Of a stretch of 23,334 nt of DNA, positions 1 through 12,400 are shown piece after piece (the stretch's first letter is position 1; each line of letters opens with the position of its first letter). Source of the DNA: Azolla pinnata (Eukaryota > Streptophyta > Polypodiopsida > Salviniales > Salviniaceae); contig JBBBWG010002659.1 in NCBI GenBank assembly GCA_037176905.1, positions 1-23,334 of the forward strand, given 5' to 3'. The notes beneath the pieces were generated by a model that did not search any database, had not been told where the DNA came from, and was given only the letters and a program-made list of their open reading frames with translations. The position numbers were made by a program, and so were the translations under genes.

Positions 1-1118
1 TTCTTGGTACCAGTCAATGGCAGCTGGACATGGTTGTTCAGCTTAGGGTTCTCCCAATCACTTTCTTGACTGGAATCGGGATTGGAGCTGAAGTTGTCAG
101 CATGCAGGGCAGTCAGTGGTTCAGAGTTGAGATTGCGATGAGAATGGTCTTTCGTAGCAGGCTGTCTATGGTTGAAATGATCACGATGCATGTTGGCTCT
201 ATTTTCCCAACCGCATTGTTGCATGAAGTTCACATGACAGGAGTCAATACAAGCATTACTGGATTCATCTCCCACGAGTTTGCTTGAATAGATGTCATGT
301 GAGACATGAGCTCGTGATTGTTTTGGCTTTGAATTCACAAGCTGTTGGACTCCGACTTCACTATATTGACTAGAATGATGAATCACATCATTAGGGGACC
401 CAAGATTACCTTGACATTGATCTGGATAGCATCTTGCAAAGTCACTCAATGGAGCCAAATTAGGATCAAGTCGCGTGGATTCCAGCTTGCTGCCAGGATC
501 CAACTGCTTGTAAAGCTCTGCTTTGAGCTTGTCCAACGCCATGCATCTCTCTTCGACCTCGAGCTTGGCTTCAGTAAGCTTCATCTGGACTCTCTCCTCA
601 CGCCAAGCCTCTATAAGTAGGAGTGCACGCCTCTCCTCTTCGATTTCTTCCCTGTCCCTTGCATTCTTCCTCTTCAGCTCTTCCATTTTTGCCTTATCTT
701 CCCTCATCTCCGTTGCAAGCTCATTACATACATGCTCCAGCAGCTTCCTAGCTTCCCTCTCCTTATATACCACTTTCTCGGTTTTCCTCAATGCCCTGTT
801 AGCTTCCAGTAGGCTTCTCGACAGCATCTTATTTTCCATCTGAAGCCGCTTCCTTGCGATCCTCTCCTTCTCAAGCTCCTCTGTAATGGATACAACTGCT
901 GATCGAACCTTCGACTCTTGCTGTCTGTAGTCTTTTAGCATTGCCCTGTCATCTAAACATCTTTTCGGCAGACCACCGATAGAATCTGGAGATGAAATAC
1001 TTGCTATTTCGAGTTCTTCTACTCGTCTGAGGGCTCGATTCAGCTCTTCGCTTAAGGCCGAGATTATAGGGGAGCTCTCTTCCATATCAGAGACTCCTGG
1101 ATATTTCTGTTTACTCAT
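1..1118 (-). CDS. Coiled-coil protein, BRANCHLESS TRICHOME / At1g50660-type family (partial, runs off left edge)
   Basis: The minus strand is open without a stop from an ATG at 1118 to the window edge, about 372 codons. Residues about 15-215 are heptad-rich and charged: an EELNRALRRVEELE segment, then EELEKERIARKRLQMENKML, EREARKLLEHVCNELATEM, and the family signature EEIEEERRALLLIEAWREER followed by VQMKLTEAKLEVEE. That signature is typical of plant proteins often labelled USO1-like or BRANCHLESS TRICHOME-related. After the coiled coil comes a polar, Ser/His/Asn-rich, probably disordered tail. An in-frame TGA lies 12 nt upstream of the ATG. This supports the start, but long family members have extra N-terminal exons, and a CAG splice acceptor near 1094 could join one; I found no such exon upstream. 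A second Met is at 1085. The role is not established from sequence; BRANCHLESS TRICHOME itself acts in trichome cell shape. The family call is good, the start is uncertain. Confidence 0.72.
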   Translation of the reverse strand, partial: MSKQKYPGVSDMEESSPIISALSEELNRALRRVEELEIASISSPDSIGGLPKRCLDDRAMLKDYRQQESKVRSAVVSITEELEKERIARKRLQMENKMLSRSLLEANRALRKTEKVVYKEREARKLLEHVCNELATEMREDKAKMEELKRKNARDREEIEEERRALLLIEAWREERVQMKLTEAKLEVEERCMALDKLKAELYKQLDPGSKLESTRLDPNLAPLSDFARCYPDQCQGNLGSPNDVIHHSSQYSEVGVQQLVNSKPKQSRAHVSHDIYSSKLVGDESSNACIDSCHVNFMQQCGWENRANMHRDHFNHRQPATKDHSHRNLNSEPLTALHADNFSSNPDSSQESDWENPKLNNHVQLPLTGTK

Positions 1119-1862
1119 TAAATCACGTCACCCTCGTGTCAGGGTTTTGTTTCTCTCGGATAATATGCCAAAATATGCGAAATGGGAAAAGCTTTTGTTT
1201 TCCTTTGATCTTCTCTAACCTTCTGTTGTCTAATGTGTCAGATCATATTCTCTTTTCTTGCACCTTCATTACCGCCTCCTATGATCATGTAGACCATGGC
1301 AAATGGAGATTCTCTAGGAACCTTGTCATATTGCTTCTATTGAACATGATATGCAAGATGATACTTTCCTTCTGGATCTTTATCTACCGTGTGCCATTTG
1401 ATAATCATAGCAAGCCATGCATTTCTTTGATCATCGTTACTTGGAGCTCACCGGAGTCTTTCCTGGGTTACAAGTCTTCGCGCATTTCAAAGAAGAATCA
1501 GGTCTCGTGGATGAAGATGCAAGATTTTGATCGGATTCATCTCAGTTCGAAGAATGTTTTTTTTTATCTGATCACAGCTTTTTCCCTTCCGTTGTTTCCA
1601 TCGGAGCCGTTTCAACGATCAAAACGACAGATTCTATCGACGTTCCAAGGGACCATAGGCAGTCTTTCTTAGCAAGCGATTGCGCTGCAGATTGGCTGGT
1701 GAGAATCCTCTTTAACGAAAGATCCACAATGGCAGCTTTCGAGGCATGGGGCAGCCAGAAACGGTGCGGAGAGCGTTGAGAACCGGGGGGAGAACAAAGA
1801 CGCAAGCGCGCAAGCGTCAGTTCTGCAGGCGAAAGGGAGGGAGAGAGGGAGGTGGCATACCT
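1119..1862. other. Upstream region of the coiled-coil gene, no supported gene
   Basis: An open frame on the plus strand (about 1136-1672, 178 codons) has no recognisable domain and unusual composition, and lies head-on to the coiled-coil gene. On the minus strand nothing resembles the N-terminal exons of the coiled-coil family. The stretch is most simply 5' leader, 5'-UTR intron and proximal promoter of the minus-strand gene. Confidence 0.45.
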
Positions 1863-1905
1863 GAGAGAGAGAGAGAGCGAGAGAGGGAGAGGGAGAAGGA
1901 GCGAC
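1863..1905. repeat. GA/TC-rich microsatellite in the leader or promoter of the coiled-coil gene
   Basis: A GA dinucleotide run starting at 1863 passes into imperfect GAGAGGGAGA. It is followed by GAAGAC/GAAGAA-rich purine sequence to about 2045. Read on the minus strand this is a TC-rich tract, a common feature of plant 5' leaders and core promoters. The long Ser- or Arg-rich open frames here come from the simple sequence and are not counted as genes. Confidence 0.8.
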
Positions 1906-2151
1906 GACGCGATCGGCTACGGAGCGGACGGCAGCAAACGGGAGGCTTTGCAGGGCGTGGGAGGAAGACGAAGCTGCAGGCAGACGAAGGAAGAAGAAGC
2001 CGCAGACGAAGGAAGACGAAGACGAAGAAGACGAAGAAGACGACGAGCACGGCCATGATTTGGTCACTACTCTCGCATTTCTACCGTTTTGCATATTTAC
2101 GAAAATACCCCTCCAACAGAGCAGCATTTTTCCCACCTTCAGTTCAGTTGA

Positions 2152-2265
2152 AACCCTAAAACCCTAAACCCTAAAACCCTAAACCCCTAAAACCCTAAAG
2201 CCCTAAAACCCTGAAACCCTGAAACCCTAAAACCCTGAAACCCTAAAACCCTAAAACCCTAAAGA
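2152..2265. repeat. Interstitial telomere-like repeat cluster 1 (CCCTAAA type)
   Basis: About 15 consecutive copies of CCCTAAA, CCCTAAAA and CCCTGAAA units are seen, with 7- and 8-base spacings mixed and some C>G or A>G variants. The plant telomere unit is CCCTAAA. The mixed unit length shows this is a degenerate interstitial array and not a chromosome end. AAACCCTAA (telo-box) motifs occur inside it. It lies about 1.0-1.1 kb upstream of the coiled-coil gene's ATG. Confidence 0.9.
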
Positions 2266-2623
2266 CAACCAATAGGGAGAAAAAAATAACGAGAAGTTCA
2301 AACCTCCGACAAAATTACCTGCTAGTGTAGGAACGAGAGCGCACTCCGCTGGGATCGATAGAAACTTTCTCTGTTTCGTTCGACTCATTCGGGAGTCTCG
2401 TCGATATGGTTAAAGCGTAACTGCTCGAAGCCTTAGCAAAAACGGGGTTTTCTTTCACTGTCGCCCGAATCACACCGCAATCGCATATTTGTTCGATATA
2501 TAACACTCGCATCGAAACATGCCTAATGATTCGCTCGAGCCGTATGAGAAGAAACTCTCATGCTCGATTCTGGCGGGGGGTACAAAGTCCATCCCAATAA
2601 CAAAGAAACCTGACCTGAATGAT

Positions 2624-2703
2624 CCTAAACCCTGAAACCCTAAAACCCTAAAACCCTGAGCCTAGAACCCTAGAACTTTGGAATCCTAAACCTAAACCCT
2701 AAA
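2624..2703. repeat. Interstitial telomere-like repeat cluster 2
   Basis: A second, more decayed cluster holds about 9 units of CCTAAAC, CCCTGAAA, CCCTAAAA and diverged forms such as CCTAGAAC. It is about 360 bp beyond cluster 1 and in the same orientation. The two may be one array split by an insertion or by decay. The 360 bp between them has no gene I recognise. Confidence 0.8.
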
Positions 2704-2992
2704 CTCGTTCGTGGCTTTACAATGATGACGGTTTCTCTTGCCTTGCGTTTCCGGCCTCGTTAACATATCCGCGTCGAGCGCCGTTGTAGTTTACGACGCT
2801 GCTATCTAGAAAACAAAAAGATTAAACTGCAGTTTGGCTTTCAACAGTTCAACATGAGTCGGATCTCGTGCTTTGACGTGCTCTGTTCGATTTGATTTTG
2901 TGGGTTTGGTTGCTTGATTTCGTGTATGTCTGGGTTTGGATTCGATCTCCCTTCGATGCCTCGTAATCGAATTTCTTCTTCCGATGAACAAG

Positions 2993-3202
2993 ACCACTAC
3001 GCATCGAGGCTACTCTGTGACGGAATTTCTCATCACATTGATGCATGACTACGAATCCCGATGTTGATGCTCGACATAATTTGCAAACACCTGTTCTACC
3101 ACTACGCATCGAGGCTATTCTATGACGGAATTTCTCACCACATCGATGCATGACTACGAATCCCGATGTTGATGCTCGACATAATTTGCAAACTCCTGAA
3201 CA
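2993..3202. repeat. Tandem duplication, two copies of a 105-bp unit
   Basis: Copy 1 (2993-3097) and copy 2 (3098-3202) both begin ACCACTACGCATCGAGGCT and run in register through ACGAATCCCGATGTTGATGC to ATAATTTGCAAAC. Only about four substitutions separate them over the first 95 bases, so the duplication is recent. Since 105 is a multiple of three, a minus-strand frame reads the same 35-residue block twice, with EKFRHR.ASMRSG in both copies. That frame has no recognised domain. The repeat lies 270 bp beyond the stop of the PHO1-like gene. Confidence 0.88.
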
Positions 3203-3472
3203 GTTTTAGTACATCCTAGAGCCATTCTCAGTTCAAACAAGGACGCTAATGTTACATACAAACAGGAATACACACACAATCGACTACCAAGAGCATCATC
3301 AATCAACCCGTCGTCAACCCGTCAATCAACCTGCCTAGAGCTATGACCCCAACAAATCTCCCTTGTTGCAACATGCTACAACATTAGATGTTGTGGACAA
3401 GTTTTTTTTCTTCTGGAAAAATCAACCCTTGCATTGCATTCTCGTAATGCCCACCAACGCATTTGAATCTTA

Positions 3473-6400
3473 TCAAGCTTCGTTTTCCACAGTTTTGAAC
3501 GGCAATGGAACCATCTTCACAGCTCTGAATTTCCCCACATTGTTCAGATGCTCATTCTCCAGCCTGAATCGGAAACAAGGCATGTACACATTATTAGTAG
3601 GAATGTATACGGAACTCGAGATACCTATGCGTAGGGATCGACAAAACCATGACTTGGCTCAAAAGCGGTAATTTGTCTTATTAAAAGCATGGCATGGTCC
3701 GTTCCGATCAGCTTGTAGCACACTAATAGACTACTAAATGGAAAATCATAGATCATGCTTCCAATTTAAAACTGCCAGAATGCGTTTAACCTTATAATTG
3801 GTGCTGATTTTTAATCAATTAAGTTGAAGGTAGGAGTAAGGATAGGATATAAGTTGTTTAGGATTAAGTAGATCAATGGAAGAGGCGAAGCTTAATGTTG
3901 GATTAAAGAGAGATTGACTACGGTGAAGATCTGATTGTGAAGCATGGTATTAAATCATCATTGCTAATGGGTTGAAGATCCAATTACAGTTTTGCTTGAG
4001 TGCAATGATTCGATTAACTTCTTATGGTTTAGTTATTTGGAGTTCATGCAGGGTCATTGTAACTGTCTAACTCGGAGCTTACAATTACAAGTACATTGTG
4101 AGACATTGGTAGTTTGCAGTATTTGGATTCACGAGTAAGTATTTTGGCGCTAAACACAAATCTTCCTTTATCAATAGTAAATATAACAAAATATCTATAT
4201 GTGTATAGCCATGAAATCACTCACCTTAGACAAGGAGATTAGTGGCATGCAAGAAAAACTAGACATTCTGAGTTTAGGTTAGGCTCTATGATCTTGTAAT
4301 AGCGATGGATGATAAAAATGATCTGTTCGTGTTAAAGGTCTTCTACAATGGCTATGGCTTAATGCAACTAGAAGAGATACTCAAAATTTAGTAATTATAG
4401 TCTTCATTATCCATTGGTTCTATCATGCCATTGCTAGCTAAATATTTGAACTTTGCAGCTGGGCCAAAAAATGTACTTGATCGTTTACACAGTAGATCGA
4501 CTTCAATTTCAATGATATTGCAATTGTCGATTCAGTGTGCAGATCCTACTATCAACAGAAGCAGGAGATATTATACTTCTTTTCTTTTCTTAACCATTCA
4601 GGTGAAGATGCCACCCTCTAAAATTTCGTTGAATCACACTAGCCTCATTTACTTATATAATTGCTAATGAGTTAAGAATCAATCACTTCTTTTCGTCAGC
4701 CTATAGAATTTCCAAACAGGCTTCAATCATGTGTAATCTCTCCTACAGCCCAATTTCAATATTTGAGGACACACGGATTAAAAACAGTATCATCAGCCAT
4801 TTACGTCATCAAAGTGCACCTTGATTATATATTCTAAATATTTTATTTCTCTAATGACCAATCTTGCTTCTAGATTGAACTCTGAAGGTGAATTTAAATA
4901 TTGAAAAGCCAGCAACTTTGTTTGGAGAGAAGGAGAATGCATACCTATAGAAGTTCCAGTGGCCTCTTCTTACAACTTCAAGACATGCAAAGAAAAAGTC
5001 GATCGTTGGCTGATCAGGATCGATTGCTCCAAAATGTGTAAATGAATGCAGCCAAGCAAGCCTCAAAACAAAGTTTAGCACCTGCGATGAGATTGTAAAA
5101 AACCAAGATGTGACGCTAGATCAATAAATACATTCTTAATTCTCATTCCTGTTCAGGTACGTTTCTATACATCTATACTATCAAGAGCAATTTCATGCAA
5201 CCACCGTACAAGTTTCTTGCTCTCTCCCCCCCCCTCTCTTTGTAAGGAGGGAAGATTCTCAGCAGTAAAGGGGGCTATTTAACATGTTCAATATGCCTAG
5301 GTAGTCAAAAGCACTTGTCATTCTGAAATGGATAGTAAATTTCAAATAAGGAAACATAGATTGGTAGAAATCTGCAAGAATATTAACATTGTTGTGAGCT
5401 TACCATCGATAGGAAGTATACACTCTTATTCTCAAGCATAAGTTGGTCTCTTAGAAGAAAATTCTTGGAATCTTTTCTTAGAAGCCCCCAATCCACAACG
5501 AAATCCCAATAGAGCTGGTAGGCTGTTGCTAGAGTAGAGGAGATGATGGACATTGCCATCCATCCATCTGACTTATAGTTGTGGTAGGTCAATGCAGCCA
5601 CAGAAGCAACCATTGCAGCTAAGTACTTCCCACCGTTTGCTAAATGCATCTTGTCATGCTCATCAGCCCACCTCCTTATACACTAGTTTAATGACATCAC
5701 ACATCACATTCTGGATCAAGATCGCATGCTACAAATGGGTTTTGGCCATGTCTCAAGTTTCACTTGTTATGAATTGACAATTTTAGAAGATGAAACTGCA
5801 TTCAACAGTTTACCTCATATGTGCACTAATATGGAAAAAGAGCCTATTCTTAAATTTTCATTTGACTTTTAACTATGTAGTTGTGTGTACATCAATCATC
5901 AGAACAGATTTATTTAACTGCAGCACCTGCATCAGACGCCACCAGTAGGGCAGCAAGGAAGCTAAGTACGCAAAAACTTTGAAATTGATATTACTTGCAT
6001 TGCAAACATCACCAGACAGTCTAAAATGGCCTGCAATGTAGTAACACATTATATATTCGACATGTCGAAACAAGTAAACCTGCAAACAGAGTTGCTTTCT
6101 TTTAAGTCTACCAGTAAAGCTATATCATATGAAGTTAAATCCTGCAATCTCAGAAAATATTTCTGAAGATTATGCATTAAACCTGGCTGGTTAGCTGATC
6201 TGCAAGAAAAAAGTCGGCCATGATAACCTGGATAGTCATTAAGCAAAGAAGAGTACGCTTTAGCAGAGCAAAAGGATGAGTCGCTTGGGTCATGAAACTT
6301 CATCACATCTATCACCTTGTATAGGGGAGCCGATATGATGCGTTTCATAGAGGACAAAAATGATAGGCGAGCTGATTGATAGCATATATTTGCTGGGAAT

Positions 6401-9400
6401 ATCAAGAGCCCCAAGAAAACCTGCATATATGGGAAGAGATTACAATGGATCACAAATATTTAATAAGAAGTTAGCTATTCAAATCACTCAATTCCAAAGT
6501 TTTGTCACTGTACGTGCGATCTCATGATTAATCAGTTTAAAGTTCTACAAGACAACCAAACGTGGTGATAGAACTTCTCTGAACATTTAATGATATTTTC
6601 AGAGGCATTCAACAAACAAGCCAGCCTTTCTGAAAGCAGTGAGCAAACATACATGTTTCAGTCGACATATTTGGACACGATTAATTCACTATAACCCCTC
6701 TATTTGAACACCAAGCTAGATTGATTTTTCATACGAACAAATAAAGGATCTTGCAGCCATGTGATTTCAAAGAAGACAAGCTTCAAAGGTTCCTCTTATC
6801 ATCATCGATATGCCTGTAAGAGTGGGGACTTCGAAGCTATTGTGATAGTCAATATTTAATCTGATTAAGCTTGAATTTGTAAAATGTGGTGTGTGATTTA
6901 CATCAAGCAGCTAGAAAACGCATTAAAAGTGAGGATAAGTTAAAGCATACCAACAATAGAATAACGGGTACAATCTCAGCATTGAAACTTGTTATTAGAC
7001 TTGTGTATGCCATTACTTGACCAAGAAGCCCGCCTAAAACCAGTGTAGCAAGTCCACTAGCAATCAGAAGCATCTCTCTATATTTTATCTCAGTGTTGGG
7101 GGCGAACTCAAAAATAAAGGCAACGTTTATCCGTTTTTCTCTCCAGATGAATAAATTCCACCCATACATATACAAGTGAAGTACAATCAAGCTCAAAATG
7201 CTGCACCAACATCAAAGACAATTTTCAATAAACTACACTCGATATCGAGTTCTCATATGATTTGAAAACATTGTATGTATGAAAGAAGAGATAATACTGG
7301 AATAAACGAACCTGAAGATTGGGAAATATGAGCCCACTAACATCAGATTTCCCATGGTAGTTTTATCATGCATCATTTTGAGTCCATGAAGATGAAGAAA
7401 AATCACATACGCTACGAGAAAGGCTGCAGAGCATCCAGAGAAAATTCCTGCAAAACCAAACAAACGCATACAAGTCGTATGCAAGCAGTTAGATCAGAAT
7501 CCGTTCACAAGGATTCATCTGTGACTGGCATTAATTGAAGGAGAACACCCGGTTCCATTCTATATTTCTAGTTTTTCTTTCATATGATTGCACACTACTA
7601 CTCGATGTCCTGATGGGTAAACGTCCAAGCACAACCCTCATATGGCTATGACCTGGACATTACTCAGTGGGTCACAAATCTTTCCAGGCTCTCTTAGTAC
7701 CTTCACCTTACTTTTTGTTTCCCAAATTTTCCAAAATTTAGTGTACAACAAGCTAATCTCTACTTCTTGCCTTTGATGTTGTTACAGGAAAAACGTTGCT
7801 TGCCTAACAATATGATCAACACAGTTAACTTGCATCTTAATTTTCTGCCACTGATCATAGGTTTCATACCGAGGAAAAACGTAACAATATGCGTGTCCTT
7901 CGGTTGCAATGGCCTCAGAAATGTCATAGCTTTCTTACGATTGCCCTTTGTAAACTGTTCTGTGAACAACTTCTCAACTTCATCCATCGTGTGTACCACC
8001 TTAAAAATCAAGGTACAATATTAGATACCAGAAATATGTTTCCTGTAACAGAATTACAAGTACTCTTTAGTGGTCTATTGAATTGGAAGTTCTACCTTAT
8101 TTGAGGCATTGAAGTATGCTCGATCAACAACCTTCATATAAGCTAATGACGCCTTCCTTCCGGTAACCTGTAAAAAGCATAAGAAACGCTTTTAATAGAA
8201 AATCCAGACGCTCCCACAGGAAAACTAACTGATCATAGATGTAATTCAAATGCGTTCTTTGTGAAATTGTTTTAGCAGGAGTCCCTAAATAATCTTCATC
8301 TCCGAATCAATGGTAGCTATTTGGCATTCATACATCTGAGCATGTTAATGCTAATCAGTGACAGCAATTTATTTATCATATAGCACAAGACCCTAAGCAA
8401 GTGCCACCACACGGTTATGTTGCTTATAAGTCATGGATGTTTTGGAGTGTCCGGACTCCGAACTACATATATGCTAATTTCTTTTGGTTCTTTACTAAGT
8501 CTGACTTATTTATGATAAAATTGGAAAACTTTGCGAATGTCGCCATTGGAAAGTAGTCCTGATATGATACTCGGTTTTCACTGAATGCTACACATATGCA
8601 CTTCGTTTTCAGTGAAATATTCCGCAAAATGTTCACAGACACGAGTTATAAGTACATGATGTGACTAAGGCAGCAATTCAGCAACTCAGAATTCCACATT
8701 ATATATTTTACTTTTAGCTGAATCTCTCAGAAATTGTTCAGACAGGAATTGAAGCAGTACATGTTATGCATTACTAGACTAATCAGGCAAGTGCCATTTT
8801 AAACTAGACACATTCTATTTGGACATACACGAAGATCGTTATGATAGTCAAATATCCTCCAGACTATCGCTTGCAAAATTTTGATGTTTGAACAAATGTT
8901 TTAAATCAATTTAAACCAGCTATATCTATTTGCCGGAGTAATAATAGATATACAGTCCGAAGTATAATTATGAAATCAAGTACTTTCCTTATCATATTTC
9001 TTCAAGATTTTGGCAAAGGCTACCACATTCAATGAGCTGCATGGTAACAGAAACACTATAAGTAAGAATCATTGAGTATAAAGATGGGAATTCAAAAGAG
9101 AATACCACAATACACAAACAATGATGGTAAATAAGTTCTGGTCGATTTAGTGTAGCAAGCACTATGTTTCTGTTCTGCTACAATGCATGAAACTAGGGCC
9201 ATTTATTGGCAGTGTGCTCTCATGTAAACAAACGAAAGTAAGGTGATCACAACAGCTTTACTATCCTATATAAAGAAAATTCTCGATTCTGGTTCATAAC
9301 ATAAAATCTCCCATAATTATCAAAATCATTAAAAAATTTCATGATTCTTTTATTTTCCCATAACATGCCAAGAAAGGAGGGCTGTGTTATGCTTGATAGA

Positions 9401-12400
9401 TTAAACAACTAGAATCTATTGGGTATACACAAATTACAATATGTCGATTAACACTAGCTGGACATGTATTACTTGATGACTAAAGTGGTAACTATAAATT
9501 AAACTAGGCTAAGTTGCCATGTGAACTAGATGGAAGGTCTTGATCTAGTCCATTTTTATTTACCCTTGATGGCCAATTTTGGGAATATTTAACATACCTA
9601 TTAAACTATCCTCTTCAGGTTTTCCAAAGCATCTTTATAAAAGGATATATACTCCTTGAATAGTTGTTTTCCAAAGCATCTTTAATATTCCATGACAAAT
9701 TATGGTCATCCTTCATCAATACGACATGATAGCAAGTATGGTGTATCTTCATGAATACATATGCAAGTGCAAAGTTAGCACTTACATATTATTAAGAAAA
9801 AAATAAATCCACGTTAGAGTTAAAGGAAATTGAACGACATAAATATTATGAATCCCAATTAAGACTTGAGTTCTGAATTCTGTGGACCTGAAACTTCTCA
9901 ACAACCCAAGGCCCCGATAATACTCAACCAGAGCTCTACGCAGCATCTTTTCTGCATAGACGATCTTCTTCTTGTCAAGATTGCTGAATTGTCTCCACGG
10001 AGATCTGTCATTTTTTGTTTGGCTAACTACATCATTCCAAAGCATCTGAATCACAGCTGAGACAGATGACATTGGAGTTCTAGGAATGTTGAAATCAATA
10101 GCATGTGTCGGTGAGACATAAGGTGAAGCTCCATGATCATTTTGATCACGATATATACCATTTGTATAAGGCCAAACACCTTCTGAGACCCCACTCATAT
10201 TCACATCATCTTCAGTTGCTGATTCGTCCATTTGCATTCCAGAGAGTGGCACCAAGTGGGGTGAAAATCCGCTTGATTCTGCAAGAAATTTAAGAATGAA
10301 GCGTGAACGTTGTGAACTTCATGATGAAAATGGAATAAAATCATGAGGCGAGAAGATAGTTACAAATGATCGTAAAGAGCTCAATTTGGAAAAGGGAATG
10401 AAATCGTAATTTTGAAAGGAATTTAGAAATGAAAACCGAATGCATGCATAAAACTTGTGGACTGGGAATACATTCATGGCAATTCGAGAAGGTATAGAAA
10501 GAGATAGTAAAGAAAAAAGATAAATTTATAGAGCAGGCAGTATGGACAAGTACATATTAGAACCCATTAAGGTTTGGTATGGAATTTCATGACCCGCTAC
10601 TACTTTATAACCTTCTCCAGTAACAGGACTGTAGGATTAGGAGGAGTCGAAAACGCATTATTGAAACATATACTTTTGTAGCCCTCTAGGTATCTTCATT
10701 TAATACAAAGTTGAATCTTTTTGGTAAAAGAAAGGAATGAATCTTGATCAACACCAGTGAGAAAGATGCAAATCATAATATATGCTATGAATCCTACAAT
10801 AATTGAGGAGGTTAGTTATCAAATTTTAACTACCTGCATATCATTAGTGTGGATGCATCCACATTGTACCGTCAGGCATTAGATTATGTAATTAGTCAAT
10901 ATTCGAGCGGCTATAACAATTCATGAGCAAGGCACGAGAAATATTGATAGTTTCAGTACTTGTTAACCTGAGCAATGGAAGGCTCTTTGGGAACGATTGT
11001 TTCTAGGACTTGGAATGGTCCACATGCTACCACACATTATTTGTATTGGACACAATTATAAGGAATAGTTTATACTGCACCATATTGACATTGTTCTTAA
11101 TGCGCTACAAATTTCCTATCAAATATATTATATAAATCGAAGGACACGAGTATAAGAAACGAATGGCTAGCATTTGTATTGGTCTTATATGTGCCAAAGA
11201 TATGAAGCCTATACTCTTTGTTTCTATTTAAATCTTATCAGCAGTCAGAGACATTTGACGCACAAAACTAAAACTGGTAAAACGGTGTCGATCGTCTAAT
11301 AAGAACATATTCAAGTATCAAGAAAAGTAAAGGCATTAATGCAGACAAGAATACACTATACTATAATTTCCAGAAAATTATCATGGCATGAAAATGAATC
11401 ATATAATTAGCTAAAACCTAAACCTATTCTAGCTACTTAGATGTTGAGTATCAGAAGGAAAAGCTGAAGTTCACACGGATGCTAGCAAAAAAGGATATAG
11501 TCTGAAACGTAGAACACTTATATTTTTAAAAAAACATATAATTAGAATGGACCCTAACATAAGACCCTCCTTGATCGTACCTGATATAAGAATGTTGTTG
11601 ATGCCATTTTCATAGCCCTGGTGTAGTGTTAGGACCTTTCTCATCGTCATAAGCCTTTGCAGCTGGAATTTAATCTCTTCACCTCTCTGCATATACTCTT
11701 CCTCTTTACTCTTATAGAACTGATTGACCTTATTCAGCTGCTCGTCAAGACTCGCAAAGAAAGCTTTCTCTGCTTCCAGCACCATAGAATCCGCCACTTC
11801 AGTTTCGTAATAGTCTTCATCTCCACTCACTGATCTTCGCAAGTGTACCTGTGTGATCATTCAGATGAATTAATATATACGTCACGTTGATGAGTTGTTT
11901 CTGGACCAATCTCTCTATCACACACACACGCATCTTGCGCATAAAACCACCTTGTGCAGTATTGTAGATTGACAAGCCAAATATTAGTGAGAAGCTCATG
12001 AAACCCCCAACAGATGATCTCTATAACGATTAACCACATGCGTGTAACTGGATTCTAACATTATATCTACATATCAATAAATAATGCAGTGTCATAAACC
12101 TACTAAATATAGGCCTAGAAGCGCAATTAGGGTTGAAACGGAACGTCTCCAAATAATCCAGGGTCGGCTGGCAACTCATGAATTTGATCTATAAGCAGAA
12201 GCTTGAATGTTACCGTTACTATCAAGGGGTTCAGCTAATGTATTAATTACAACACGACCAAAGAAGGAATTACCTCCTGGGGTTTGGGCAATCTTCCCAG
12301 TCGCACTCTAACGTGGATGGCCTCTACTAATGAAAACCCAGATATCATACCAATATTCAGTCACCTTCATGTTAATACAAAAGCCTTAATGTTGTAGTTT

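Noticed and set aside
1136-1672. 178-codon plus-strand frame
   Set aside because: No recognisable domain, no leader or intron context, and it lies in the expected promoter/leader of the opposite-strand gene.
1669-2159. Long Ser-, Arg- or Val-rich open frames on both strands over the GA/GAAGAC tract
   Set aside because: The frames are forced by simple repeats, have no domains, and are open on both strands at once.
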